Positions 28,540 to 37,416 of a stretch of DNA of 64,000 nt are shown piece after piece. A program made the position numbers and the translations under genes. Numbering within the stretch: the first letter of the stretch is position 1; each line of letters begins with the position of its first letter. The notes beneath the pieces were generated by a model. That model was not told where the DNA came from and ran no database searches. It worked only from the letters and a program-made list of their open reading frames with translations. Origin of the DNA: Phytoactinopolyspora halotolerans (GTDB lineage Bacteria > Actinomycetota > Actinomycetes > Jiangellales > Jiangellaceae); the NCBI RefSeq assembly GCF_010550675.1, contig NZ_JAAGOA010000027.1:1-64000 (forward strand), read 5' to 3'.

Positions 28540-29535
28540 ATGCAAACACTTGTGACAGGCGGAGCCGGGTTCATCGGATCTCATCTAGTGGACGTCTTGA
28601 TCTCACGCGGCCAACGCGTCATGGTCGTCGACGACCTGTCATCGGGAAGCCTCGCAAATATCTCGCAGCATCTGGGCGGAGGAAACCTCGACTTTGTCGA
28701 GGCGGATATCTGCTCCGAGCTACCCCTGGCTGGGCCGTTCGATGTGATATTTAACCTCGCGAGTTCTGCGTCACCGCGTTACTTCGTTGAGCGACCGTTA
28801 GAGACCCTGATGGTCGGCTCGATAGGAGTGCGCAACGTCATTGAACTTGCGGTTCAGACCAATGCACGCTTGATCCAGGCGTCGACCAGTGAGGTGTACG
28901 GAGAACCCGAGCAGCACCCGCAGACGGAGTCCTATTGGGGCAACGTCAATCCCATCGGCCCTCGCAGCGTATACGACGAGTCTAAACGTTACGCCGAGGC
29001 CATGATCGCCGCATACGTCAGGCTTGGGCGGCTCGATGCGGGCATCGTGCGCATCTTTAACACCTACGGTCCCCGACTGGCAGCTTCGGACGGCCGTGTG
29101 GTATCTAACTTCATCGATCAGTCGTTGCGGGGGTTACCGCTGAGCATTCATGGTGACGGCAGGCAGACGCGGAGTTTCTGTTACGTCGACGATCTGGTCC
29201 GAGCTCTGTTGATCTTCGCTCGACGACGAGAGCGCCTTGGACCGGTCAATCTCGGCAATCCACAGGAGCTCACCATACTGGAGCTAGCCAGAGCAGTTAC
29301 CGAGCTAACCGGCGCGGAAGATGCGATTGTTCACCACCCACTTCCACAGGACGATCCAACACAGCGCAGGCCGGATATTTCGCGAGCCAGGGAGCTTCTG
29401 GGCTGGGAGCCGGAGGTTAGCCTCCGTGACGGTCTGAGCCGCACGATCGAATGGTTCCGCAGCGAGCTGGATGCGTCCCGCCGACAAGCGACGGAACTGG
29501 GCACTCAGGAGCAGGTCACCGAAGCAGGAGCTTAG
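28540..29535 (+). CDS. NAD-dependent epimerase/decarboxylase SDR (UDP-xylose-synthase-like)
   Basis: A 331-residue extended SDR acting on a nucleotide sugar. NAD motif G-G-A-G-F-I-G is at residues 7-13. The catalytic set is S-T-S at 115-117 and Y145-x3-K149 (Y-D-E-S-K). The stretches S-T-S-E-V-Y-G-E-P, H-P-Q-T-E-S-Y-W-G-N-V and N-P-I-G-P-R-S are typical of UDP-glucuronate decarboxylases, so UDP-xylose formation is the best guess; a 4-epimerase or 4,6-dehydratase is possible. The ATG at 28540 is preferred over 28480 because the family N-terminus begins there. It abuts the next glycosyltransferase, which could use its product. Confidence 0.88.
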   Translation: MQTLVTGGAGFIGSHLVDVLISRGQRVMVVDDLSSGSLANISQHLGGGNLDFVEADICSELPLAGPFDVIFNLASSASPRYFVERPLETLMVGSIGVRNVIELAVQTNARLIQASTSEVYGEPEQHPQTESYWGNVNPIGPRSVYDESKRYAEAMIAAYVRLGRLDAGIVRIFNTYGPRLAASDGRVVSNFIDQSLRGLPLSIHGDGRQTRSFCYVDDLVRALLIFARRRERLGPVNLGNPQELTILELARAVTELTGAEDAIVHHPLPQDDPTQRRPDISRARELLGWEPEVSLRDGLSRTIEWFRSELDASRRQATELGTQEQVTEAGA

Positions 29536-29539
29536 TGCC

Positions 29540-30553
29540 ATGTCCAATCGGATCATCTATGTTGCCCCTGACTTTCCGCAACCAATCGGAGGAGTCCGGG
29601 CGTCCTATCGACACGTCGAGTTGCTGACCAAGGCCGGATACGATGCAGCGGTCTGGCACTGCGGGGCGCAAGTGTCATTGGAGTGGTTCGGCGCCTCAGC
29701 ACCCGTTCTTCGTGGCATGAGTTTGTCTCTAGACCGCACCGATCTACTCGTCCTTCCGGAGGCATTCGTGTTCGAGGGCGTCGACCCGGCTCCGGGGTGC
29801 AGGAAAGCCATCTATAACCAGAACCACTTCCTCACCTTCGTTAGCGTCTCACCTGACAGGTACCCCCGTTGGACGCCCCGGCCGGCTGTGTGGGTGTCAT
29901 CGCTGATGATTCGACATGTTGTCGGACGGCTTCAGCCAGCGCTCGATTTCGCTAGCATCCACGACCTCCCTTACGTCATCGACCTGCAACTCTTTCGACC
30001 GGCCGAGACGCGACGGGCCAAGATTGCTTGGATGCCACGCAAGCGGCCCAACGAAGCCGCATTGATCCACGGCTTGCTCCTAGCCGATTCCCGGTTCGAC
30101 GGTGTCACACTGTCCCCCATCGAGGGATTGAACGAGGTCCAGACCGCTTCGGAGCTCGGTACGACCTCTGTTTTCATTGGGCTCAGTAGAGAGGAAGGTT
30201 TCGGCCTGCCCATAGCTGAGGCATTGGCTGCTGGCTGCGTGGTGGTCGGCTATCCCAGCGGTGGAGGAGTCGAACTCTTCGACGCGCCCGGTACGTTGGC
30301 CTTGCCGGACTCGGACGTCCTCACGCTAGTGGATCAAGTGGCCGAGATCGTCGCCGATCCGCCGGCCGAACAGGATCGTTTCAAATCTCGGGCCTGGGTT
30401 GAACAGCACTACTCTGAATCACGTCTGCTCGATCGGCTGATAGGGGCCATCGACGCTGCGCGCGACATGCCTGGCGATGCGGGGGATGCAATCCATCCGT
30501 GGCCGCAGTTCCAGCGAATCCATGGGTTGACGGGTCAAACGGCAGCCTCCTGA
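29540..30553 (+). CDS. GT4-like glycosyltransferase, copy A
   Basis: A 337-residue GT-B-type transferase. It begins M-S-N-R-I-I-Y-V-A-P-D-F-P-Q-P-I-G-G-V-R. The donor-binding region is S-R-E-E-G-F-G-L-P-I-A-E-A-L-A-A-G (about residues 215-231), the E-x7-E-like motif of family 4. A conserved block K-R-P-N-E-A-A-L-I-H-G precedes it. The gene at 36423-37406 is a clear paralogue. It starts five bases after the SDR stop and overlaps the convergent GH37-type gene by 19 bases. Likely adds the sugar made by the SDR; acceptor unknown. Confidence 0.87.
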   Translation: MSNRIIYVAPDFPQPIGGVRASYRHVELLTKAGYDAAVWHCGAQVSLEWFGASAPVLRGMSLSLDRTDLLVLPEAFVFEGVDPAPGCRKAIYNQNHFLTFVSVSPDRYPRWTPRPAVWVSSLMIRHVVGRLQPALDFASIHDLPYVIDLQLFRPAETRRAKIAWMPRKRPNEAALIHGLLLADSRFDGVTLSPIEGLNEVQTASELGTTSVFIGLSREEGFGLPIAEALAAGCVVVGYPSGGGVELFDAPGTLALPDSDVLTLVDQVAEIVADPPAEQDRFKSRAWVEQHYSESRLLDRLIGAIDAARDMPGDAGDAIHPWPQFQRIHGLTGQTAAS

Positions 30554-31950
30554 CCAGGCGTAGTCGCGGCTGGCGTGTTCGCGAGCCGTTCACGCTCCGA
30601 CCTCAGGTAATGAGTCTCCTCCGAGAACAGTCGCCGCCCAAGCAGCACACCCGCAGCCGCCGTCCAGCTCAGGTACGGGGAGTTGCCGTAGCGTGAGTTC
30701 GGCAGCGTCACGGTCCCGTCGAGAACGTTGTACTTCTCCCACAACTTTCCAGTCTTCTCATGCTGTTCGACAACCGCGGCCAAGAAGCGAGACGCGATCC
30801 GCCGGGCAAAACGCGGGTAGCCGTACATGTCCAGGCCCTCGACAGCTGCGAGCTGCATACACGCCCACCCGGCCGGATACATCCACTGCAGCTGATCCAG
30901 GCCGCCTACGGCGTCCTTGGGAAGATCGGCTACTAAGTCAGCCGAGGACGGTTTGGGATGTGGGTCTCCGTACTTGTGGTCAGTCAGAGCTAGCCCGTAG
31001 CGACACTCGAGCAGCTTCAGGTTGTGTGCCAGATAGTACGCCTGCGGCGGCGTCGCTACACCAGCCCACATGGGCCAGTACGTACAGCCCGACACGTAGC
31101 TGAGCTGCGAGCCGGACACAAAGTCGTACTCTACGAACAAGCCGAACTTCTCGCTCCAGCAGTACTTGCGGATCAGTTCCGTCCGTGTCGATGCCTCGTC
31201 GGCGAACTCCGACGCTTCCGAGTCGCGGCCGAGCTCTCGTGCTATCAGTTCCAGCACCCGCGCATATCGCACCAAGGCACAGTTGGTTATCAACGGCACA
31301 CAACGCCGGACGTCGCCGGTATAGATCGGGGTCCAGTCCAGCCCTGTCTCGGCCTCAGCTGCCATCTGTGGCGTCAGGCCCTGATCTCCGAGATCACGGT
31401 TGGTGGTCAGACCGATGGGAGTCTGGTGATGTGGCGCATTCCAATAGTCGCGGTACTCCCTCTTGAGCAGCGGGTATGCCTGAAACAAGATGTCAATGTC
31501 GCTGCTGGCCAAGTAGTAGCGCCAGATGCCGTCCGGGTACACGGGGGTCTGCGAACGGGTCACCCCCGAGTCGTTGTTCATGTTGGGCATGTAGCCGTAC
31601 CGGTCCACCATGAACAGGTAGTTGCGGATGTGATCTCGCACCAGGTCAAGGCGACCGTGTGCTAGCAGAGCACGATCAACGAAGTAGGTGTCCCACGCGA
31701 ACATCGGCTTGGCAGCGTCACCATCAACGTCAAAGGTTGTGACGAATGGAAATGGCAAGAATCGCATGCCAGTCCCCTGCGCGTCCGTGACCTCGTTCTC
31801 CGTGGCGTGCCGTAACTTGGCATCCCAGGCGCTCCGGACGTCGTCGTCGAGTTTCCTCCAGGCTTCCTGATCCGGCACAGGCAGATCAGGGTCCGACCCA
31901 TCGCGCTTCGTAGTGGCGTCTCGATTGTCGTCAGCAGACAGGCTACCCAC
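30535..31950 (-). CDS. GH37 trehalase-like glycoside hydrolase
   Basis: A 471-residue cytosolic (alpha/alpha)6 hydrolase. F-A-W-D-T-Y-F matches trehalase signature 1. G-L-D-W-T-P contains the catalytic-acid aspartate. Q-L-Q-W-M-Y-P-A-G-W matches signature 2. W-E-K-Y-N-V contains the catalytic-base glutamate. Both catalytic acids seem to be in place. GH37-like proteins include true trehalases and enzymes for other glycosides (the GH63 mannosylglycerate group is related), so the substrate is open. The GTG at 31950 has GAGGGGAG upstream; an in-frame GTG at 31989 lacks a ribosome site. Convergent with the glycosyltransferase. Confidence 0.82.
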   Translation of the reverse strand: MGSLSADDNRDATTKRDGSDPDLPVPDQEAWRKLDDDVRSAWDAKLRHATENEVTDAQGTGMRFLPFPFVTTFDVDGDAAKPMFAWDTYFVDRALLAHGRLDLVRDHIRNYLFMVDRYGYMPNMNNDSGVTRSQTPVYPDGIWRYYLASSDIDILFQAYPLLKREYRDYWNAPHHQTPIGLTTNRDLGDQGLTPQMAAEAETGLDWTPIYTGDVRRCVPLITNCALVRYARVLELIARELGRDSEASEFADEASTRTELIRKYCWSEKFGLFVEYDFVSGSQLSYVSGCTYWPMWAGVATPPQAYYLAHNLKLLECRYGLALTDHKYGDPHPKPSSADLVADLPKDAVGGLDQLQWMYPAGWACMQLAAVEGLDMYGYPRFARRIASRFLAAVVEQHEKTGKLWEKYNVLDGTVTLPNSRYGNSPYLSWTAAAGVLLGRRLFSEETHYLRSERERLANTPAATTPGQEAAV

Positions 31951-32289
31951 CGCTTCATCTCCCCTCAGAACGTCCTCCGGCAACAGCACACGCCAGGAGA
32001 CTCGAACAGTCAGAACGGCCCCAACAAGGGCTTTCGCTAATCAAAAACGTAGGTTTAAGATGGAGGCTACGAAGGTCGTCGTACGGCGTCAAGAGCACCT
32101 CTGAGCGGCATGGCTCAACAGGGCTTCGGCGCAGACCGTATATGACGACGACAGGCCATTGTCTGGTCCACTCTACCCGCAGCAAGCGTGATTTGAAACT
32201 CCCTTCTCTATCGGAGAGCCACGTCGTCGCCTGACGGTACGCCGTGCCACCCAGACCACAAACGCACATCCCGACCGAAAGGATTGCGC
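31951..32289. other. Divergent intergenic region
   Basis: About 340 bases between the GH37-type gene and the divergent MDR gene. It presumably carries both promoters. No gene or clear operator was recognised. Confidence 0.4.
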
Positions 32290-33303
32290 ATGGCGCAAAT
32301 GGTGATCTTTCCGCGTCCGAGAGAAGCTCGGCTTGAAGACGTGGAGCTCGACTCGATGACGGCGGAGACCATCCGCATCCGGACCACGGTAAGCCTGGTC
32401 AGCACAGGAACCGAGACCATCCAATTCGCCGCAAGGTTCAAAGACGACAGCAAGTGGGCCGACTTCGTCACGTACCCGTATCGCCCGGGCTACTCGTGCG
32501 TCGGAGTGGTCGAGGAAATTGGCGCAGACGTGCGGAACGTCGCTGTCGGGGACCGCGTGGTGATCCGGGGACGCCACGCGTCGCATCATGTCACCGCAGA
32601 GCAGGGCGGCTACGGCTACACGCCCTTGCCTCCTGGGTTGGAAGGAGACCACGCCGCTTGGTTCGCGATGGCGAAGATCGCGTTCGTCGGGGCACTCGCG
32701 GCCGAAGTTTCACTCGGGAAGCGTGCATTGGTGATCGGGGCCGGCCCGATTGGGCAGATGGCGACGCGATGGGCCGCCGCGGCGGGCTGTGCGTCCGTCG
32801 TGACCGTCGATCCACTCGCCGAGCGCCTGCCATTGGCCGAAGCGGGCGGTGCGACCGGCACCGTGTGCGACATCGTCTCCGAGGGAGCGGATGCCATCGT
32901 CGAGGCGTTCAACGGACATCGACCCGAGATCGTCATCGACTCCACCGGGAACCCTGCCGTTCTGGCCGAGGCACTGAAGGTCGTCGACGATCACGGGCGG
33001 GTAGTCATTCTGGGCACCGCCACATCTGATACGGCTCAACAAGTCACGTCAGACATCCATTGGCGAGGGGTGACCGTTACGGGCGCTCACGATAGCCACA
33101 CACTCGCTGTCCCGCGCTGGGACCGCGATCAGGAGATATTCCGGCTGTTTTTCCACCTGGCCGCATCCGGCCGTTTTCCCCTGGACGGGCTCACCACGCA
33201 TCGGTTCTCCCCGGTCGAGTGCCAGGAGGCGTTTGAGTTGCTCGAGGATCAGCGAGGGAAGACCCTCGGCGTGATCTTCGATTGGACCGACGTCGATCCC
33301 TAA
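32290..33303 (+). CDS. MDR-family (zinc-binding alcohol dehydrogenase-like) oxidoreductase
   Basis: A 337-residue MDR protein of a different branch from copies A and B: no structural-zinc cysteine cluster, with S-L-V-S-T-G-T-E-T, R-P-G-Y-S-C-V-G-V-V-E-E-I-G and G-D-R-V in the N-terminal domain and a Rossmann motif V-I-G-A-G-P-I-G near residue 150. This resembles the BchC/bi-domain-oxidoreductase group that works on sugar or cyclitol intermediates. The ATG at 32290 follows AAGG at the right distance. Convergent neighbour is the LLM oxidoreductase, which ends within its last codons. Confidence 0.85.
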   Translation: MAQMVIFPRPREARLEDVELDSMTAETIRIRTTVSLVSTGTETIQFAARFKDDSKWADFVTYPYRPGYSCVGVVEEIGADVRNVAVGDRVVIRGRHASHHVTAEQGGYGYTPLPPGLEGDHAAWFAMAKIAFVGALAAEVSLGKRALVIGAGPIGQMATRWAAAAGCASVVTVDPLAERLPLAEAGGATGTVCDIVSEGADAIVEAFNGHRPEIVIDSTGNPAVLAEALKVVDDHGRVVILGTATSDTAQQVTSDIHWRGVTVTGAHDSHTLAVPRWDRDQEIFRLFFHLAASGRFPLDGLTTHRFSPVECQEAFELLEDQRGKTLGVIFDWTDVDP

Positions 33304-34196
33304 CGAGCAAGCTCGATGACACGACCGAAGGCTTCAAGATCATCCTCAGTCACTGTGACGTAGGTGAAGCCGAAGCGCTCCCGATACTCGACAAGCTGAT
33401 CGAGTATCTGGGGCGCTGTTCCTATCAAGACACTCGGCACGTTCAGCATCTGGTCAGCCGATAGGTTACGCAAGGCGGCCAGACGCTCGGCCTCCGCGCG
33501 GCGGTTGCCGGTCACGATGACGCGCCATACGTTGATGTTCAACTCCACGTCGTCATCGCGATCGCGCAATAGGTGGTGCACGTAGGCTGCCCGATCGGCG
33601 AGGCCGTCGCTGTCGATCAGATCGGGGATGTCATGGTCATGACGAGGAGCGAAGCCGCTGAAGCCGACGATGTCGGCGTGGCGAGCCGCCATCCCCAATA
33701 CGCGGCGGCCGTGCCCGGCGAGGAGCAGCGGAGGCCCAGACGGTTGAGACGGTCGCGGCCGGAAATCCGGATCGGCGAGTAGCCGTCCAGTCTCAGCCAC
33801 CAGCCGTTCGAGATGATCAACCCGCTGTGCCGGACTCGGCCGCGAGATCTGAGCAGTGTCGAAATCTATCTTGGCGTAGCCTGTTCCGATTCCAAGCTCG
33901 AACCGCCCTTCCGTCAACTGATCGAACCCAGCGGCATCGCGAGCGAGCAACGCCGGGTTGTAGAAGCCCGCATTGAGAACTGTCGTCGTCAACCGAGGTC
34001 GTTGGGTTACCTCGGCGGCCAACATGAGCGAAGGAAACGGAGCCATGAGGGTCAGATGATCGGCGACACCGATCACGTCATAACCGAGGTCCTCCGCCAT
34101 ACGGCACTTCTCGATAAGTGCCTTCCTCGACATGGAGGTCATCATGTACATGCCGAAACGGAACGGCCTGGTGCCTCGGTCAGTCGCTGAACTCAT
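33300..34196 (-). CDS. LLM-class F420-dependent oxidoreductase
   Basis: A 298-residue luciferase-like monooxygenase-family TIM barrel of the actinobacterial F420 group. It starts with R-F-G-M-Y-M-M-T-S, has V-A-D-H-L-T-L, L-A-R-D-A-A-G-F-D-Q-L-T-E-G-R-F-E-L-G-I-G-T-G (the group signature) and a C-terminal V-P-S-V-L-I-G-T. Its likely cofactor is F420 rather than FMN, from the group assignment. GGAAGGG is eight bases before the ATG. Whether it belongs to the sugar pathway or only sits there is unclear. Confidence 0.87.
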   Translation of the reverse strand: MSSATDRGTRPFRFGMYMMTSMSRKALIEKCRMAEDLGYDVIGVADHLTLMAPFPSLMLAAEVTQRPRLTTTVLNAGFYNPALLARDAAGFDQLTEGRFELGIGTGYAKIDFDTAQISRPSPAQRVDHLERLVAETGRLLADPDFRPRPSQPSGPPLLLAGHGRRVLGMAARHADIVGFSGFAPRHDHDIPDLIDSDGLADRAAYVHHLLRDRDDDVELNINVWRVIVTGNRRAEAERLAALRNLSADQMLNVPSVLIGTAPQILDQLVEYRERFGFTYVTVTEDDLEAFGRVIELAR

Positions 34197-34378
34197 CGAC
34201 GTGCCCTTCCGTTCGTCAGCATGGCACGATCCATGCTCCCCGCGCGATCCACCGGCTCACAGAAGCCGAGTTACGCCGTCCTGCAAGACAGAACATGACC
34301 TCATGACGAACAACGGCCACGTGGCAACAATCGAGACAGATCGCCGCAGAGCCGACAAGACGGGAAGGTCGTCAACGC

Positions 34379-35167
34379 ATGTACGAAGTATCCGCACACC
34401 TTGAGGCGCTATTCACCGAACGAAGGGACAGCTCTGCCGATCCGATTGGCACCCAGGTATACGCTGCCGCGGAGCATCATGTGCCTGCTGTAGAGATCCT
34501 GTGGTGGCGCAACAAGGATCTAGAGCGTCTCTCCGCGGCGTTGACCCAAACCGGAATCGACCTCCAGACCATGGGTGTCGATCCGATCATCTCCCTGGTG
34601 GACCCAGCCTCACATGACTCGTTCATCACCGCTCTTGAACAGTCCGCGCAGGCTGCCCACAATCTCAACTGCCCGTATCTCGTCATCAGCGCCGGAGAGG
34701 TCCTTGATGACGCGACACGCCCTGTTCAGCACCAAGCGGTCGCCGATGTTCTCCACCGCGCGGTGCCCGTGCTTGAACCCACCGGGCGTACTCTCCTGCT
34801 GGAGAACCTGAACTCTCGCGTCGACCACGTCGGCACCTATCTTGACTCGACTGCCGAGTGCCTCGACATCGTCGACGAGGTGAACTCGCCCAGGGTCAAG
34901 GTGCTCTACGACCTCTACCACTCCATCACCATGGGAGAACGCCCCGAGCAGGTGCTCGACGGACGGGTCGACCGTGTAGCGCACGTTCAGATCGCCGACA
35001 CCCCGGGCCGTCACGAGCCTGGGACCGGCACCATCGACTGGGCATCCGAGCTCACCACTCTTCGCAAGCTCGGCTACGAAGGACGGATCGGCCTGGAGTA
35101 CATCCCGACCACGGAGACACCCCGCTCATTCGCCTACATCCGGTCGGTGATAGCTGACCTGGGCTAG
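34379..35167 (+). CDS. Sugar phosphate isomerase/epimerase-like TIM-barrel protein (hydroxypyruvate-isomerase-like)
   Basis: A 262-residue xylose-isomerase-like TIM barrel. Candidate metal ligands are in L-L-L-E-N-L-N (Glu), K-V-L-Y-D-L-Y-H-S (Asp, His), H-V-Q-I-A-D-T-P-G-R-H-E-P-G (His, Asp) and I-G-L-E-Y-I-P (Glu), which is the full hydroxypyruvate-isomerase/tagatose-epimerase set. GGGAAGG lies ten bases before the ATG. It ends four bases inside the convergent glycosyltransferase gene. It is only distantly like the isomerase at 19.4 kb. Confidence 0.85.
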   Translation: MYEVSAHLEALFTERRDSSADPIGTQVYAAAEHHVPAVEILWWRNKDLERLSAALTQTGIDLQTMGVDPIISLVDPASHDSFITALEQSAQAAHNLNCPYLVISAGEVLDDATRPVQHQAVADVLHRAVPVLEPTGRTLLLENLNSRVDHVGTYLDSTAECLDIVDEVNSPRVKVLYDLYHSITMGERPEQVLDGRVDRVAHVQIADTPGRHEPGTGTIDWASELTTLRKLGYEGRIGLEYIPTTETPRSFAYIRSVIADLG

Positions 35168-36426
35168 ATCACCGACTCCACGATTTTGACCGCGGCTGGG
35201 GCGCCGCCCTCCGCACGGACCAGCCGCCCCAGTTCCGCCGCGCGCTGGCCATGCACCGGATCCTTCACGGCCCGGCGCATGGCGACAGCGAGCCTCCTCG
35301 GGGACAGGTCCACCTGCGGAATGACCGCGGGGGCCACGCCGCTGGCACACATACGGCTCGCGAGGAAGCGCGTGGCCTCCTGGAACGGGCACACCACCTG
35401 CGGCCGGCCGGAGGCCAATGCCGATCCGATGGTTCCGCTGCCGCCGTGGTGCACGATCGCTGCCATCCGCGGGAAGAGCCAGTCGAACGGCGCCTGCTGC
35501 AGGACCAAGACATCAGTGCCAGGGCTGTCCAGCTCGATCCCACCCCATCCGGTCACCACCACCGCCCGCGCACCCGCCAGCCGGATCGCCTCGGCGACGA
35601 TCTCACCGGTGCGGCGGGGGTTCAATCCCGCCATGCTGCCGAAACCGACATAGACGGGCGGCTCCCCCGCATCCAGAAAGGCGGTGAGTTGCCGCGGGGG
35701 CTGCCAATCCGCCGGCCTGGGCAGGAACCAGTACCCCGTCGTGTGCACCCAGTCGGGGTAGTCCAGCTCCGCCGGCAGCATGTGCCGGCTGAACGCGTGC
35801 AACACGGTGGACGGTGACCCGTCCGGCTGGCGCAGCACGTCGGCCTGGTGGCGCCGATACGGCAGGCCCAGTTTCCGCGTCCGCCACCGCCGCGTGCCGC
35901 CCATGAACCCCCACAGATACGGCCGGGACCACGCGTAAGACGCCCGATACAACGGCCGCGGCACCCGGTACAAGGACAACGGGTTCGGAAAGGCGCTGGT
36001 CGGCACCGTGTCCGGCACCAGGAACACCGGGATCGAGGGAATCCCTGCCCGCTCGGCGAGTTGGTTCCCCGGAACGGTCGACTGGTGGATCAGCACGTCG
36101 GCGCCGTCCGTGTCCAGCTCGGCCATCCGGTCGCGCGCCTGCTCCATCTCGCGCCGGTGCGCCCGCATCAGCTGGATCATCAGCTTCTTGCCGCGCAGCC
36201 CGCCGTAGTTGGTCTCCAGCGCCTCTCGCACCCGAGGGTCCTTCATGTAGTCACTGAACGTGTCCCCCAGGTGCTCGCACGGGATTCCGTACGGTTCGGC
36301 CAGCGATGCCGACGACCCCGACACCGCCAGCACCGCCTTGTGCCCGGCCGACTGGAATGCCCGTGCGAGCGCGACAAAGGGCTGTGTGTCTCCCCGAGAG
36401 CCGAACGACAGGATCAACACCTTCAC
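35164..36426 (-). CDS. GT1-type glycosyltransferase, high-GC copy 1
   Basis: A 420-residue GT-B transferase with N-terminus M-K-V-L-I-L-S-F-G-S-R-G-D-T-Q-P-F and donor motif H-H-G-G-S-G-T-I-G-S-A-L-A-S-G-R-P (about residues 325-341). Same subfamily as the genes at 13974 and 37417. It is the last gene of a three-glycosyltransferase operon (38673 to 35164) and overlaps the GT4-like gene as ATGA. It likely glycosylates a small-molecule or lipid acceptor in the cytosol. Confidence 0.92.
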   Translation of the reverse strand: MKVLILSFGSRGDTQPFVALARAFQSAGHKAVLAVSGSSASLAEPYGIPCEHLGDTFSDYMKDPRVREALETNYGGLRGKKLMIQLMRAHRREMEQARDRMAELDTDGADVLIHQSTVPGNQLAERAGIPSIPVFLVPDTVPTSAFPNPLSLYRVPRPLYRASYAWSRPYLWGFMGGTRRWRTRKLGLPYRRHQADVLRQPDGSPSTVLHAFSRHMLPAELDYPDWVHTTGYWFLPRPADWQPPRQLTAFLDAGEPPVYVGFGSMAGLNPRRTGEIVAEAIRLAGARAVVVTGWGGIELDSPGTDVLVLQQAPFDWLFPRMAAIVHHGGSGTIGSALASGRPQVVCPFQEATRFLASRMCASGVAPAVIPQVDLSPRRLAVAMRRAVKDPVHGQRAAELGRLVRAEGGAPAAVKIVESVI

Positions 36427-37406
36427 GGGATGACCGGCCTGGTCTCGAACGGATGGACGGCCTCCCCGGCACCGCCCGGCCCGTCGAACGCGGTGCTGAC
36501 AGCCTCCAGCAACGCCTTACGCTGATCCTGATCGGCGTAACGCGCCGCCACCCACTCGGCATAACTGGCGCGCTCACGCTCGGAGGGCTCGTTGCAGAGC
36601 AGCTCCGCCACCTTCTCGACGATCGCCAAAATGTCCGATTCGGCCACCGGATGGGCACCCGGGCATTCGAAGAGCTCGGCCCCTCCCCCGGCCGGATAGC
36701 CGACGACGGCGCAGCCGGCCGCCAGTGCCTCGGCCACCGGGAGGCCGAAACCCTCGTCGCGTCCCAGGGCGACGAAGACCGACGTGGTACCGAGCTCCGC
36801 CGCGGTCTGGCGCTCGGTCAGCCCTTCGATGGGCATCAGGGTCACGCCGGCCATCCGCTCGTCCGCGTCCAGCAGCGCGTGCAGCAGCGAGCCCTCGTTC
36901 GGTCGCTTGCGCGGCATCCAGGAGACCTTCCGTTCCTTCCGGGTAGGCCGGAACAGGCTGGTGTCGATCGACAGCGGGATGTACTCGACGCCGCTCACAT
37001 GCAGCAGATCCTTCAACCGGAGCTGCGCATCGCGGTTGGCCAGCGACGACACCCAGACCGCCGGCCGTGGCCGCCAGACCGGATACTCGACCGGCGGAGC
37101 GCTGAAGAACGTGTAGAAGTGGTTCTGGTTGTAGATGACCTTCCGGCAGCCGGGCGCAGGGTCGATCCCGGACACCACCCACGGCTCCGGCACCACGAGC
37201 AGATCGTCATCGCCGAGCTCGAGCGTCGTCGACGAGATGGTCCGCACGGCGCTGCTGAACCAGTCATGGTTCAGGATCCGTTTGCGATACCAGGCATACG
37301 CACGGTAGCCCGCGTTGGACAGGATCTCGATATGCCGGTACAGCACACGCACACCGCCTGTAGGCACGGTGATATCGGGGATGGCGTAGATGACTCGGTG
37401 GTTCAT
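36423..37406 (-). CDS. GT4-like glycosyltransferase, copy B
   Basis: A 327-residue paralogue of the gene at 29540. Shared blocks are P-T-G-G-V-R-V-L-Y-R-H, C-R-K-V-I-Y-N-Q-N-H-F, R-P-A-V-W-V-S-S-L, W-M-P-R-K-R-P-N-E and E-G-F-G-L-P-V-A-E-A-L-A-A-G. It sits between two GT1-type genes with tiny spacings (10 bases upstream, 4-base overlap downstream), so the three products are made together and may add successive sugars. Donor and acceptor unknown. Confidence 0.9.
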   Translation of the reverse strand: MNHRVIYAIPDITVPTGGVRVLYRHIEILSNAGYRAYAWYRKRILNHDWFSSAVRTISSTTLELGDDDLLVVPEPWVVSGIDPAPGCRKVIYNQNHFYTFFSAPPVEYPVWRPRPAVWVSSLANRDAQLRLKDLLHVSGVEYIPLSIDTSLFRPTRKERKVSWMPRKRPNEGSLLHALLDADERMAGVTLMPIEGLTERQTAAELGTTSVFVALGRDEGFGLPVAEALAAGCAVVGYPAGGGAELFECPGAHPVAESDILAIVEKVAELLCNEPSERERASYAEWVAARYADQDQRKALLEAVSTAFDGPGGAGEAVHPFETRPVIP

Positions 37407-37416
37407 GGGTGCCTCG